From Flavobacterium sp. (GTDB taxonomy: Bacteria > Bacteroidota > Bacteroidia > Flavobacteriales > Flavobacteriaceae), in assembly GCF_017744675.1 (NCBI RefSeq), contig NZ_JAGIAV010000002.1, positions 718,313 through 782,312 on the forward strand: 64,000 nt of DNA. Reading direction: 5' to 3'. The notes below the pieces were generated by a model. That model was given only the letters and a program-made list of their open reading frames with translations, had not been told where the DNA came from and did no database searches. Below, in pieces: positions 17,602 to 26,054 of the stretch; positions within the stretch are counted from its first letter, which is position 1, and each line of letters begins with the position of its first letter. Position numbers and translations under genes: made by a program.

Positions 17602-18570
17602 ATGGACAATCAAGATAAATTATTCGATAAAATAAAAGAAGCTTCGCAAAAAGCCGAGTTTCAAGACTTTCCAGGAATGGAAAAAGTCTGGGCACGCGTT
17701 GAAGAAAAACTGGACAAAAAAGAAGATAAAAAAACAATCGCTTTATGGAAAAAAATTGCCATTGCAGCTTCTCTTCTTTTACTGATTTCTTTGGGATATC
17801 AATTTATAAATTCAAATAAGGAAGTTGCAGCAGAAACTCCGAAAGTAGTTTATGAAGAAAAAGAAATCAAGCAAACTCAAGAGCCCGTTTCAGATCAAAA
17901 AGTTGCAACTCCTTCTTCAAACTCTGATATAGTTTCTAGCGAAGAAGCTGTTACAATTTTAGAAAAACAGACTAAACATAAAGAGCGAGTAGCTATTCAG
18001 GAAACCACACTTCCTCAAGCAGAACCTGCGTTGTCTGCGCCTGCGCCAAAAATTGCAGCAGAAACAGCTATGCCAGCACAAGTTTTATTAAATGATACTT
18101 TTGATGAAGAAGATAATATCTCGTCAAAAAAAGAAGTAACGCCAGATATGGGTTATTCCAATTTTTCTGAAAGAGCTTCTGCAAAAGTTGCCTATTCTGC
18201 CGCTTCGCCAACACAAAAAGCTAAGAAAAATGCTCCTTTGGTTGTTTTTAACGGAAAAGCAATGGCACATAGCGATGATGCAAAGAAAGACAAAATGATG
18301 CAAGAGCAGCTTCCAAATTTACAGCCTGAAAACATGGAGTCTCTTGTAGTTTTGGATGATCCTTTATACATTATTGATGGCATTTATTATTCTGAACAAG
18401 ATTTATTTGGCAAAAATCCAACGAGTCCATATGCGCCTTTGGACAAACAGGAAATAAAAACGATCACTGTTTTGCAAGATCTCGAAGCTACTTCTAAATA
18501 TGGCGAACGAGGCAAAAAAGGTGTTGTTATAATCACTACTAAAAACGGAAAACCGGCTTCGAAAAAATAA
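17602..18570 (+). CDS. Anti-sigma-like one-TM protein with C-terminal SusC-type plug motif
   Basis: 322 residues. The N-terminal 45 residues are cytoplasmic and charged (FPGMEKVWARVEEKLDKK), one TM helix lies at about 46-66, and a long low-complexity periplasmic linker follows. The C-terminal 70 residues hold PLYIIDGIYY (from residue 254) and YGERGKKGVVIITTKNGK, matching the TonB-plug segment of SusC-like receptors. The same block occurs in the next gene. The start codon lies 2 bp after the sigma gene stop, which supports an anti-sigma role. No known anti-sigma domain is obvious beyond the topology. Confidence 0.75.
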   Translation: MDNQDKLFDKIKEASQKAEFQDFPGMEKVWARVEEKLDKKEDKKTIALWKKIAIAASLLLLISLGYQFINSNKEVAAETPKVVYEEKEIKQTQEPVSDQKVATPSSNSDIVSSEEAVTILEKQTKHKERVAIQETTLPQAEPALSAPAPKIAAETAMPAQVLLNDTFDEEDNISSKKEVTPDMGYSNFSERASAKVAYSAASPTQKAKKNAPLVVFNGKAMAHSDDAKKDKMMQEQLPNLQPENMESLVVLDDPLYIIDGIYYSEQDLFGKNPTSPYAPLDKQEIKTITVLQDLEATSKYGERGKKGVVIITTKNGKPASKK

Positions 18571-18649
18571 TCGAACCACAACAAAACTTTGTCAAAGCGC
18601 AAAACTTTGACAAAGTTAAATCTCAACATTAATTCTAAAACTTATTATC

Positions 18650-20827
18650 ATGAAAAGTCTAAAACTTATTTCATCAGCCATTGCTATGCTTATATGTTTC
18701 GTAACCATGGCACAAGAAAGAACCATTTCTGGAATCGTTACAGACGAAAGTAAACAGCCACTTCCAGGAGTAAATATTTTTAATCAGACTTCAAAAGCCA
18801 ATGCGGCAACTGATTTCGATGGAAAATATAGCATTAAAGCAAAAACAGGAGACACGCTAGTTTTTAGCTTCATTGGATACAAAAATCAAAATCAAAAGGT
18901 TCAAAATTCAAATATTATCAATATCAAACTTCTTCCGTACAATCAAAATTTACAAGAAGTTGTAGTAGTAGGTTATGGTTCAAGTGACGCTGAATACAGC
19001 AATCGCAGTTACGAACGTGCGGAACGTGCCGAAAGAAGAAAAGCCAAAATGGCAACTGCTTCGGTAGCTATGCAAGGAAAAGTTTCAGGAATTCAAGTTC
19101 AAAATAATGTTGGATATCTTGCCAGTCCAAGTACAGCGGTTGTAATTCGCGGAAATGCTTCTGTTTCCCCAAAAAACGAACCAATGTATATTGTAGACGG
19201 AGTGCCTGCAAAAGCCAATCAAATGGCCAAAATTAATCCGAATGACATTAAAGATTTAAAGGTTTTAAAAGATGAAGCTGCGACTTCTATTTATGGAAGC
19301 AGAGCAGCAAATGGTGTAGTTGTAATTGCCACCAAAAACGAACTTTACAAAAATCTTACTGAAAAAGAATTGGACAAAAAATTAAATATCCTACCAATTC
19401 CGACAGAGCCAACTCAAGAAGACTATGACACTTTTGTAGAAAATGCATTCGAAAGTCCGAAAACAGCTCCTCTTTCTACATTTTCTATAGATGTTGACAA
19501 TGCTTCTTATACTAACATTAGAAGATTTTTAAACAATGGTCAGGAAGTTCCAAAAGATGCAGTGCGTGTAGAAGAAATGGTCAATTTCTTTAAATACACT
19601 TATCCACAGCCCAAAAACGAACATCCGTTTTCTATCAATACAGAAGTAAGCGACTCACCTTGGAATGCCAATAATAAAATCTTGAAAATTGGTTTACAAG
19701 GAAAAAACATTCCAACAAACGATTTGCCAGCATCAAACCTTGTTTTCTTAATTGACGTTTCGGGTTCAATGAGCGACATGAACAAACTGCCTTTATTGAA
19801 ACAATCTTTAAAAATTTTGGTTAACGAATTACGAGCAAAAGACAAAGTAGCTATTGTAGTGTATGCTGGCGCGGCAGGACTGGTTTTACCTCCAACTTCT
19901 GGCGATGAGAAAAAAACAATTGTGGATGCACTGGATAAATTACAATCTGGCGGAAGCACTGCGGGCGGTGCAGGAATTGAATTGGCGTATAAAATTGCAA
20001 CGGAAAATTTTATTAAAAGCGGAAATAACAGAGTAATCTTAGCAACAGACGGCGATTTCAACGTTGGAAGTTCTTCTAATACTGATATGGAAAAACTAAT
20101 TGAAGAGAAAAGAAAAACAGGCGTTTTCTTAACTTGTTTAGGTTACGGAATGGGCAATTACAAAGACAGCAAAATGGAAATCTTGGCCGATAAAGGAAAC
20201 GGAAATTATGCGTATATCGATAACATTCAGGAAGCAAATCGTTTTTTAGGAAAAGAATTCAAAGGTTCGATGTTTGCTATCGCTAAAGATGTAAAAATTC
20301 AGATTGAGTTTAATCCGAAACAAGTTCAAGCGTACCGTTTGATTGGTTATGAAAATAGAAAATTGCGTCCAGAAGATTTTAAAAATGATGCGATTGATGC
20401 AGGAGAATTAGGAAGTAATCATACCGTTACGGCTTTATACGAAATTATTCCAGCTGGCGTAAAAAGCGATTATTTAGCCGAACAGCCAGACGAATTGAAA
20501 TATACTAAAACAGAAACAAGTTCGAATAATTACAGTAGCGAATTGGCAACCATCAAATTCCGCTACAAAAAACCTGACGGAGAAAAAAGCATCGAAATGG
20601 TTCAGGTAATCGAAAACAAATCTGTTGCTTTAGAAAAAGCGAGTGATGATATGAAATTTAGTTCTGCCGTAGCGTGGTTCGGATTGAAATTGAGAGATTC
20701 TAAATTAATCACCAATAAATCTTCTGAAGAAATTGTAAAATTGGCCAAACAAGGAAATTCAAACGACGGCGAAGGTTATAAGGCAGAGTTTATTCGTTTG
20801 GTCGAAACCTCAAAACAGTATAATTAA
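18650..20827 (+). CDS. Surface VWA protein with carboxypeptidase-regulatory and SusC plug domains (YfbK-like)
   Basis: 725 residues with a signal peptide at about 1-21. Domains in order: CarboxypepD-regulatory-like fold (about 24-106), ending in the NLQEVVVVGYG box of SusC-like receptors; a TonB plug (about 140-230) with PMYIVDGVPAK and YGSRAANGVVVIATKN; then the YfbK-type N domain (TFSIDVDNASYTNIRRFL) and a VWA domain with the MIDAS DVSGS at 369-373; and a DUF3520-like tail. There is no beta-barrel, so it is not a transporter. It follows the sigma/anti-sigma pair by 79 bp. It probably binds a ligand or envelope partner through the MIDAS metal. Confidence 0.88.
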   Translation: MKSLKLISSAIAMLICFVTMAQERTISGIVTDESKQPLPGVNIFNQTSKANAATDFDGKYSIKAKTGDTLVFSFIGYKNQNQKVQNSNIINIKLLPYNQNLQEVVVVGYGSSDAEYSNRSYERAERAERRKAKMATASVAMQGKVSGIQVQNNVGYLASPSTAVVIRGNASVSPKNEPMYIVDGVPAKANQMAKINPNDIKDLKVLKDEAATSIYGSRAANGVVVIATKNELYKNLTEKELDKKLNILPIPTEPTQEDYDTFVENAFESPKTAPLSTFSIDVDNASYTNIRRFLNNGQEVPKDAVRVEEMVNFFKYTYPQPKNEHPFSINTEVSDSPWNANNKILKIGLQGKNIPTNDLPASNLVFLIDVSGSMSDMNKLPLLKQSLKILVNELRAKDKVAIVVYAGAAGLVLPPTSGDEKKTIVDALDKLQSGGSTAGGAGIELAYKIATENFIKSGNNRVILATDGDFNVGSSSNTDMEKLIEEKRKTGVFLTCLGYGMGNYKDSKMEILADKGNGNYAYIDNIQEANRFLGKEFKGSMFAIAKDVKIQIEFNPKQVQAYRLIGYENRKLRPEDFKNDAIDAGELGSNHTVTALYEIIPAGVKSDYLAEQPDELKYTKTETSSNNYSSELATIKFRYKKPDGEKSIEMVQVIENKSVALEKASDDMKFSSAVAWFGLKLRDSKLITNKSSEEIVKLAKQGNSNDGEGYKAEFIRLVETSKQYN

Positions 20828-20839
20828 TCCATATTTTAT

Positions 20840-20847
20840 TACATTTG
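20840..20847 (+). promoter_or_regulatory. Putative -7 box of the LURP-one-like gene
   Basis: TACATTTG fits TAnnTTTG exactly. Transcription would start near 20854, so the frame-opening GTG at 20847 cannot be the start codon and the ATG at 20880 is preferred. Confidence 0.5.
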
Positions 20848-20879
20848 TGGCTTATTTTTCAAAATTATTTTACACACGT

Positions 20880-21467
20880 ATGAATCCTATTTTAAGCCAA
20901 AATTTATTTTTAGTAAAAGAACATATCGGGATGTTCAAAGCCGCAAACAACTACGACATTTACGATCCCGAAACCAATCAAATTATTATGAATTGCCGAG
21001 AAAACAATCTTGGTTTTTTCACAAAAGTATTTCGATTTACAGATTATAAGAGAGCAACTCCATTTAATATTGAAATTACAACTGCTTCTGGCGAAAAATT
21101 AATTACCGTAAGAAGAGGTGTTGCCATCTTTAGATCGACTGTTGAAGTTTTGGACGAAAAAGATCGTTTGGTTGGAACTTTCAAACAAAAGTTTTTCTCA
21201 ATTGGAGGAAGATTTGAAATTTTAGATAAAAACGAAAAACCAGTGGCTACACTTCAAGGAAAATGGACAGGCTGGGATTTTAAATTCTCTCATGAAAACA
21301 AACAATTGGCCCAAGTAAGTAAAAAATGGGCTGGATTAGGAAAAGAGTTTTTTACAAGTGCAGACAATTATGTATTGAAAATTGAAGAAGCCGTTGCAGC
21401 TGATAGTCCGTTGAGACAATTGATTTTAGGAGCTGTAATGTGCATAGACATGGTTCTGAAAGAATAG
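20880..21467 (+). CDS. LURP-one/phospholipid-scramblase-like (tubby-fold) protein
   Basis: 195 residues from the ATG chosen because of the promoter box just upstream. It contains the repeated strand pattern of the tubby-like LURP-one/scramblase fold: NLFLVKEHIGMFKAANNYDIYD, LITVRRGVAIFRSTVEVLDEKD, GTFKQKFFSIGGRFEILDKN and ATLQGKWTGWDFKF. A C-terminal helix (DSPLRQLILGAVMCIDMVL) is hydrophobic and may anchor it. The role of the bacterial proteins is poorly known. It lies 52 bp after the VWA gene but has its own promoter box. Confidence 0.7.
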   Translation: MNPILSQNLFLVKEHIGMFKAANNYDIYDPETNQIIMNCRENNLGFFTKVFRFTDYKRATPFNIEITTASGEKLITVRRGVAIFRSTVEVLDEKDRLVGTFKQKFFSIGGRFEILDKNEKPVATLQGKWTGWDFKFSHENKQLAQVSKKWAGLGKEFFTSADNYVLKIEEAVAADSPLRQLILGAVMCIDMVLKE

Positions 21468-21529
21468 CAGAAAGTTGTTAAACTTAGATTAAGAATACTT
21501 TTAAAGCATCATTTTAGTTTTCAAAAGCT

Positions 21530-21537
21530 TATTTTTG
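21530..21537 (+). promoter_or_regulatory. Putative -7 box of the SDR gene
   Basis: TATTTTTG matches the TAnnTTTG consensus and lies 43 bp before the ATG. No good -33 TTG is seen at the usual distance. Confidence 0.4.
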
Positions 21538-21580
21538 TAAGACTTATAATGATGCTTTCTGCATTTCTAAAAACATAATC

Positions 21581-22297
21581 ATGACCGACTTAAAAAATAA
21601 AAATGCCTTTATTACGGGCGCAGGAAAAGGAATAGGAAAAGCCGTAGCAATCGCTTTGGCAAAAGAAGGTGTAAACCTGATTTTGGTTTCAAGAACTTTA
21701 AAAGATGTAGAACAATTGGCAGACGAAGCTTCTAACTTAGGTGTAAAAGCTTTGGCTTTAAGTGCTGATGTTTCTGATATTAATTCGATCAATAAAGCCG
21801 CTGAAAAAGCTTTGGCCGAATTTAAACACATTGATATCTTAATCAATAGTGCTGGAATTGCTTCTTTTGGAAAATTCTTAGAATTAGAGCCTGAAGCTTG
21901 GGAAAGAATTATTCAGGTGAATTTAATGGGTACGTATTTCACCACTCGCGCTATAATTCCAAATATGATCGAAAGACAAACTGGAGACATTATTAATATT
22001 TCGTCAACTGCTGGATTAAACGGAAACGCTTTGACAAGTGCTTACAGCGCATCTAAATTTGCCGTTTTAGGTCTAACCGATTCTTTAATGCAGGAAATGA
22101 GAAAACACAATATTCGTGTTACGGCTTTAACGCCAAGTACAGTGGCAACCGATATGGCAAAAGACTTAAACTTAACTGACGGAAACCCAGAAAAAGTCAT
22201 GCAGTCTGAAGATATGGCAGATTTAATCATTGCCCAATTAAAACTAAACCGAAGAGTGTTTATTAAAAACAGCAGTATTTGGTCTACTAATCCTTAA
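21581..22297 (+). CDS. Short-chain dehydrogenase/reductase, FabG-like
   Basis: 238 residues of a classical SDR: cofactor site TGAGKGIGK (12-20), NSAG (89-92), catalytic Ser near 141-142 (INISSTAG) and Tyr155-x-x-x-Lys159 (YSASK). The family reduces carbonyl groups with NAD(P)H; the best-known member is 3-oxoacyl-ACP reductase. There is no fab gene nearby, so the natural substrate is open. A long palindrome follows the gene. Confidence 0.9.
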   Translation: MTDLKNKNAFITGAGKGIGKAVAIALAKEGVNLILVSRTLKDVEQLADEASNLGVKALALSADVSDINSINKAAEKALAEFKHIDILINSAGIASFGKFLELEPEAWERIIQVNLMGTYFTTRAIIPNMIERQTGDIINISSTAGLNGNALTSAYSASKFAVLGLTDSLMQEMRKHNIRVTALTPSTVATDMAKDLNLTDGNPEKVMQSEDMADLIIAQLKLNRRVFIKNSSIWSTNP

Positions 22298-22305
22298 AAA
22301 TAAAT

Positions 22306-22377
22306 AAATTCCAATACTTAAATTCCAAATTCCAATTGCACTTGACATTGGAATTTGGAATTTAAGTATTGGAATTT
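22306..22377. repeat. Perfect 31-bp palindrome built of AATTCCAA words
   Basis: Left arm 22306-22336 and right arm 22347-22377 pair perfectly over 31 bp with a 10-nt loop (TGCACTTGAC). Each arm contains AATTCCAAATTCCAA. It separates two co-directional genes. Related words occur at 31631-31680 and weakly near 33.9 and 56.0 kb. Confidence 0.9.
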
Positions 22378-22388
22378 AAAAAAAACAT

Positions 22389-22895
22389 ATGATGGAACAA
22401 TATTTAAGACAATTGGTCGAAATAGAATTTCAGGATAAAAAACAGATTTTCTCCGGATTTCTTATTGATTATTCTGACGAATGGATTTTGCTTCGAAATA
22501 ATCCAGTAGATTTTGTTTTGGATGGTTTTGTTATTTTGAGAAATAAAAACATTGAAGCCGTAAATCGAGATCACGATTTAGCTTTTACTGAAAAAGTCAT
22601 TCGTTTAAAAGGTTTAAAAATAAATTCTGATGATATTATTCCGATCAAAGATCTGAATTCGATCATTAAGTTTATTTCGGAGAAATACGGCATTTTTCAA
22701 ATCGCAAAAAAATCATCAAAATCTGCTTATTTAGGAAAATTAATTGGATTGACTGATGAAGAACTAACCATCGATTTCTTAGATACTCGAGGCCAGTTTG
22801 GAGGAGAATTAACTTTTAATCCCGAAAAAATCAGAGTTATAGAATTTGATACCGATTACATTAATTCTTTGAAATTGGTGGTTGGAGACAATTGA
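22389..22895 (+). CDS. Unknown beta-rich protein with two similar small-barrel halves
   Basis: 168 residues, no signal peptide, cytoplasmic. I do not recognise the family. The N-terminal half (KQIFSGFLIDYSDEWILLRN ... FVILRNKNIEAV) and the C-terminal half (KSAYLGKLIGLTDEELTIDF ... KIRVIEFDTDYI) share a strand order: a G-x-L-I turn, a D/EE-W/L turn, and a closing strand ending IEAV or IEFD. This is reminiscent of Sm-like or SH3-like barrels, joined by a short linker with KDLNSIIKFISEKYG. Its start ATG-ATG at 22389 or 22392 lies just after the palindrome. Confidence 0.7.
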   Translation: MMEQYLRQLVEIEFQDKKQIFSGFLIDYSDEWILLRNNPVDFVLDGFVILRNKNIEAVNRDHDLAFTEKVIRLKGLKINSDDIIPIKDLNSIIKFISEKYGIFQIAKKSSKSAYLGKLIGLTDEELTIDFLDTRGQFGGELTFNPEKIRVIEFDTDYINSLKLVVGDN

Positions 22896-22904
22896 TTTTA
22901 TTTA

Positions 22905-23098
22905 TACCGCAGAGATACACTAAGGTTTCGCAGAGATGCACAAAGAATTTTAATAACAACAAAACAGCTCTTTTTAATTAAAAAGAGCTGTTTTGTTGTT
23001 AATCTTTATGTAAGACGCACTGCAGTGCGCCTCTACGATATTGCAAATTTTAAATTAACTTTGCGAACCTCTGCGAAATTTTGTGAATCTCTGAGAAA
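22905..23098. repeat. Nested inverted repeats between convergent genes
   Basis: The inner palindrome at 22954-23001 has two perfect 24-bp arms with no loop (core AGCTCTTTTTAATTAAAAAG). Around it lie CGCAGAG and CTCTGCG words that pair weakly. It serves both the unknown beta-rich gene and mtaB as a bidirectional terminator. Confidence 0.8.
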
Positions 23099-23103
23099 TA
23101 ATC

Positions 23104-24438
23104 TTAAACGGCAGCAAGCTTATTCAAAAACTCAATTCGAACGCTTCCGTCTTCATCGATTTTTGTCAAGTTGATTTCTTGCAAAGTATTTACCAATTCA
23201 GGATTCCAAGGTGTTTTTACTTTTACGTAGTTTTCTGTAAATCCGTGAATGTAACCTTCTTTATTTTCTCCTTCAAAAAGAACAGTTCTGTTTGTTCCTA
23301 ATTGGCTTTCGTAAAACGCACGACGTTTTTTAACCGATAAGCCACGAAGCATTTTACTGCGTTTTGCTCTTACATTTGAAGGAACAACGCCTGGCATATC
23401 TGCCGCTTCTGTATTATCTCTTTCCGAATAGGTAAACACGTGCAAATACGAAATATCCAATTCGTTTAAGAAATGATACGTTTCTAAAAAGTGTTCGTCA
23501 GTCTCTCCAGGAAAACCAACAATTACATCAACACCAATACACGCGTGTGGCATTACTTCGCGAATTTTACTTACTCGTTCTGTATAAACTTCACGCAAAT
23601 AACGACGTTTCATTAATTTCAAAATATCGTTGCTTCCAGATTGTAGCGGAATATGAAAATGCGGTACAAAAGTTCGGCTTTTAGAAACAAACTCTATGGT
23701 TTCGTTTTTCAACAAATTGGGTTCGATTGAAGAAATTCTCAAACGCTCAATTCCTTCTACTTTGTCTAAGGCTTGAACTAAATCTAGAAAAGTATGTTCG
23801 TGTTTTTTATTTCCGAACTCCCCTTTTCCGTAATCGCCAATATTTACACCAGTCAAAACAATTTCTCGAATATTTTGAGCTGAAATTTCTTTAGCATTTT
23901 TTAGCACATTTTCTAAAGCATCACTTCTAGAAATTCCTCTTGCTAGCGGAATCGTGCAATAGGTACATTTATAATCGCAACCGTCCTGAACTTTTAAGAA
24001 AGCACGCGTACGATCTCCGATAGAATAACTTCCCACGTAGAAATCGGCTTCTGCAATTTCGCACGAGTGAACTTCACCCATATCATTTTTGCTCAAATCA
24101 TGAATATAATCGGTGATTTTGAATTTTTCTGTCGCTCCCAAAACCAAATCAACACCATCAACTGCGGCTAATTCTTCAGGTTTTAATTGTGCATAACAGC
24201 CAACAGCCGCAACAAAAGCCTTATCATTCAGCTTCATTGCTTTCTTTACTACCTGCTTAAACTGCTTATCTGCATTTTCTGTTACAGAGCAAGTATTAAT
24301 TACATAAATATCTGCTATTTCTTCAAAATCGACGCGGTCAAAACCTTCGTCATTAAAATTTCTGGCAATTGTAGAAGTCTCTGAAAAATTCAGTTTACAA
24401 CCCAGCGTATAAAAGGCAACTTTCTTTCTGTTTTCCAT
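23104..24438 (-). CDS. mtaB: tRNA t6A37 methylthiotransferase MtaB
   Basis: 444 residues of the MiaB/RimO/MtaB radical-SAM methylthiotransferases. The N-terminal UPF0004 domain has three cluster cysteines (C14, C50, C81), the radical-SAM site is C154-x-x-x-C158-x-x-C161 (CDYKCTYC), and a TRAM domain lies at the C-terminus. The opening KVAFYTLGCKLNFSET is typical of MtaB, which turns t6A at position 37 into ms2t6A in tRNAs reading ANN codons. A -7 box lies upstream on the same strand. Confidence 0.92.
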   Translation of the reverse strand: MENRKKVAFYTLGCKLNFSETSTIARNFNDEGFDRVDFEEIADIYVINTCSVTENADKQFKQVVKKAMKLNDKAFVAAVGCYAQLKPEELAAVDGVDLVLGATEKFKITDYIHDLSKNDMGEVHSCEIAEADFYVGSYSIGDRTRAFLKVQDGCDYKCTYCTIPLARGISRSDALENVLKNAKEISAQNIREIVLTGVNIGDYGKGEFGNKKHEHTFLDLVQALDKVEGIERLRISSIEPNLLKNETIEFVSKSRTFVPHFHIPLQSGSNDILKLMKRRYLREVYTERVSKIREVMPHACIGVDVIVGFPGETDEHFLETYHFLNELDISYLHVFTYSERDNTEAADMPGVVPSNVRAKRSKMLRGLSVKKRRAFYESQLGTNRTVLFEGENKEGYIHGFTENYVKVKTPWNPELVNTLQEINLTKIDEDGSVRIEFLNKLAAV

Positions 24439-24924
24439 AATTTGTCTTAAATTAATGAAATCGTTGTCAAAAAATTTAAGGCTGCAAATTTACAAACAAT
24501 ATTCATCAAAAGAAAGCAATTAATGCACTTCGAATCAATAATTTGCACGAATGTTAATTTAGAAACATTCAAAAGTTAATCTTTTTTATTTTATTTTTAT
24601 AAAAAAATGAGGCAATGATTGCTCACATGTGGCATTGAAATAAGAATAAAATGACAAAATAATCGACTAAATGCAAATTTTATCGATTAAATACAATTTT
24701 TATAGTTTTAAATTCAAAATTTCTTACATTTACCATTGTTATGAATTCAGTTGGCATTAAATTCATATTAAAGAAATTTAGTAAGCTTTAATTAATTTAA
24801 TAATAATTCGGCCATAACAATTTTGAATTTTACTCGTTATGTTGTTGTTTTGTGTTACAAAATGAAATGGGAAAGCCGAAAACCAAAGAGAGTAGGCAAA
24901 ATTAAAATACAAATACCACGCTTT
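24439..24924. other. 486-bp AT-rich gap with promoter box and tandem repeat
   Basis: For mtaB an exact -7 box, TAAATTTG, lies on the minus strand at 24485-24492. A tandem 20-bp repeat, ATCGACTAAATGCAAATTTT then ATCGATTAAATACAATTTTT (17 of 20 identical), spans 24662-24701. The rest is AT-rich with no supported gene. The frame open from 24823 is most likely leader sequence for the secreted protein that starts at 24925. Confidence 0.6.
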
Positions 24925-25449
24925 ATGAAAGCATTTTTACCCACAATCTGCTTGATTTTCTTAACCGTATTTAGTTCGCAAGCGCAAACTAATGCTCCAG
25001 CCGCAAATGCAAATCCATTTCCTACTATTAGCACTTTGACGACTTGGGCAAGCTTAAACTCACAACAGCAATTTGATGTTGCTATTCGTGCAGTTGGGTT
25101 CAAGTTTGAAGTTAAAGAGCCAGGTGAAGGATCTACAGCTTACACCTACATTCGTAAAGTAACTGTTAATGAAGTAAACTATACGGATAGAATTGTATAC
25201 AGAATTACAAATAACAATTCTGCAAGTATCATTTCTTTAGTAACAGCTTCTACTGACTTGGTTAGTTTATACACACCACAATTGGCAAGCTTTAAAAACA
25301 ACAACTGTAAAACAGAAATGTCTAAAGACAAAAACACAACTTGCAGCTGTTACGAAAGTGCAAATTTTGCGATCGATCTTTGCGACGAGCGTGTAAAATT
25401 AACTATGGGTGACGGAAATAAATATTTTGTTTCTGTAGCTAAAAAATAA
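24925..25449 (+). CDS. Secreted protein of unknown function
   Basis: 174 residues from the ATG that gives a clean signal peptide (MKAFLPTICLIFLTVFSSQAQ). The mature part starts with an Ala/Asn/Pro-rich segment, then a domain with AYTYIRKVTVNEVNYTDRIVYR and a C-terminal region with four cysteines (NNCKTEM, TTCSCYESANFAIDLCDERV). It is probably periplasmic with disulfides. I do not recognise it. It stands alone between mtaB and a convergent GNAT, with its own terminator. Confidence 0.65.
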   Translation: MKAFLPTICLIFLTVFSSQAQTNAPAANANPFPTISTLTTWASLNSQQQFDVAIRAVGFKFEVKEPGEGSTAYTYIRKVTVNEVNYTDRIVYRITNNNSASIISLVTASTDLVSLYTPQLASFKNNNCKTEMSKDKNTTCSCYESANFAIDLCDERVKLTMGDGNKYFVSVAKK

Positions 25450-25467
25450 TATTTAACTCTGATTTGT

Positions 25468-25509
25468 TTCCAAATCTTTACTGACTTTTAAGTATGTAAA
25501 GATTTGGAA
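25468..25509. terminator. Bidirectional terminator
   Basis: A 14-bp perfect stem, TTCCAAATCTTTAC (25468-25481) with GTAAAGATTTGGAA (25496-25509), between convergent genes. Confidence 0.8.
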
Positions 25510-25517
25510 CACATTTC

Positions 25518-26054
25518 TTAGTTAGAGTTTGGATTTTTAAGTTCGTACCAAACTTCTAATTCTTCTTGATATTCGAAAGAATTCACAAAACGAAAACCTA
25601 ATTTCTCTAGTATTTTTCTTGAATTTTCGTTTCCTGCATCTGCATAAGCATACAGCACTTCTACTTTCATTTTATTAAAGGCGTGATTAATAAAAGTTTT
25701 TCCAGCTTCAGTTGCATACCCTTTTCCCCAATGTTTCTCGATAAAACGATATCCTAACTCGTAAAAGTTTTTGTGGCTATTGATTTCGTCTGTAATAAAC
25801 TTAATTCCAGACCAGCCCAAAAATTCATTCGTTTCTTTTAAAACAACAGCCCAGCGGCCTGTGCCAAAATCTTTGTATTGTTTTTGAACAAACTTAATGT
25901 ATTCAATACTTTCTTCGATATGTTTCACAGGTTTATTGCCAAGAAACAGATGCACATTCGGATTGGAATCCAATTCAAACATTCCTTCTGCATCAGAAAG
26001 TTCTAATTCTCTTAAAAGCAAACGTTCAGTTTCAATTGGATTTTTCATTTTCAT
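25518..26054 (-). CDS. GNAT N-acetyltransferase, RimJ/RimL-like
   Basis: 178 residues. It opens with IETERLLLRELELSDAEGMFEL, the standard RimJ/RimL-like start, and has the acetyl-CoA loop HWGKGYATEAG and NENSRKILEKLGFRFV. This subfamily acetylates N-terminal or small-molecule amines; the substrate is unknown. Its first codon follows the stop of the HAD gene directly, so the two are co-transcribed. A start two codons later (26048) is possible. Confidence 0.85.
   Translation of the reverse strand: MKMKNPIETERLLLRELELSDAEGMFELDSNPNVHLFLGNKPVKHIEESIEYIKFVQKQYKDFGTGRWAVVLKETNEFLGWSGIKFITDEINSHKNFYELGYRFIEKHWGKGYATEAGKTFINHAFNKMKVEVLYAYADAGNENSRKILEKLGFRFVNSFEYQEELEVWYELKNPNSN

Noticed and set aside
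22306..22377. Terminal repeat of an insertion sequence
   Set aside because: The arms are 10 nt apart, no transposase is between or near them, and the structure is a simple hairpin.
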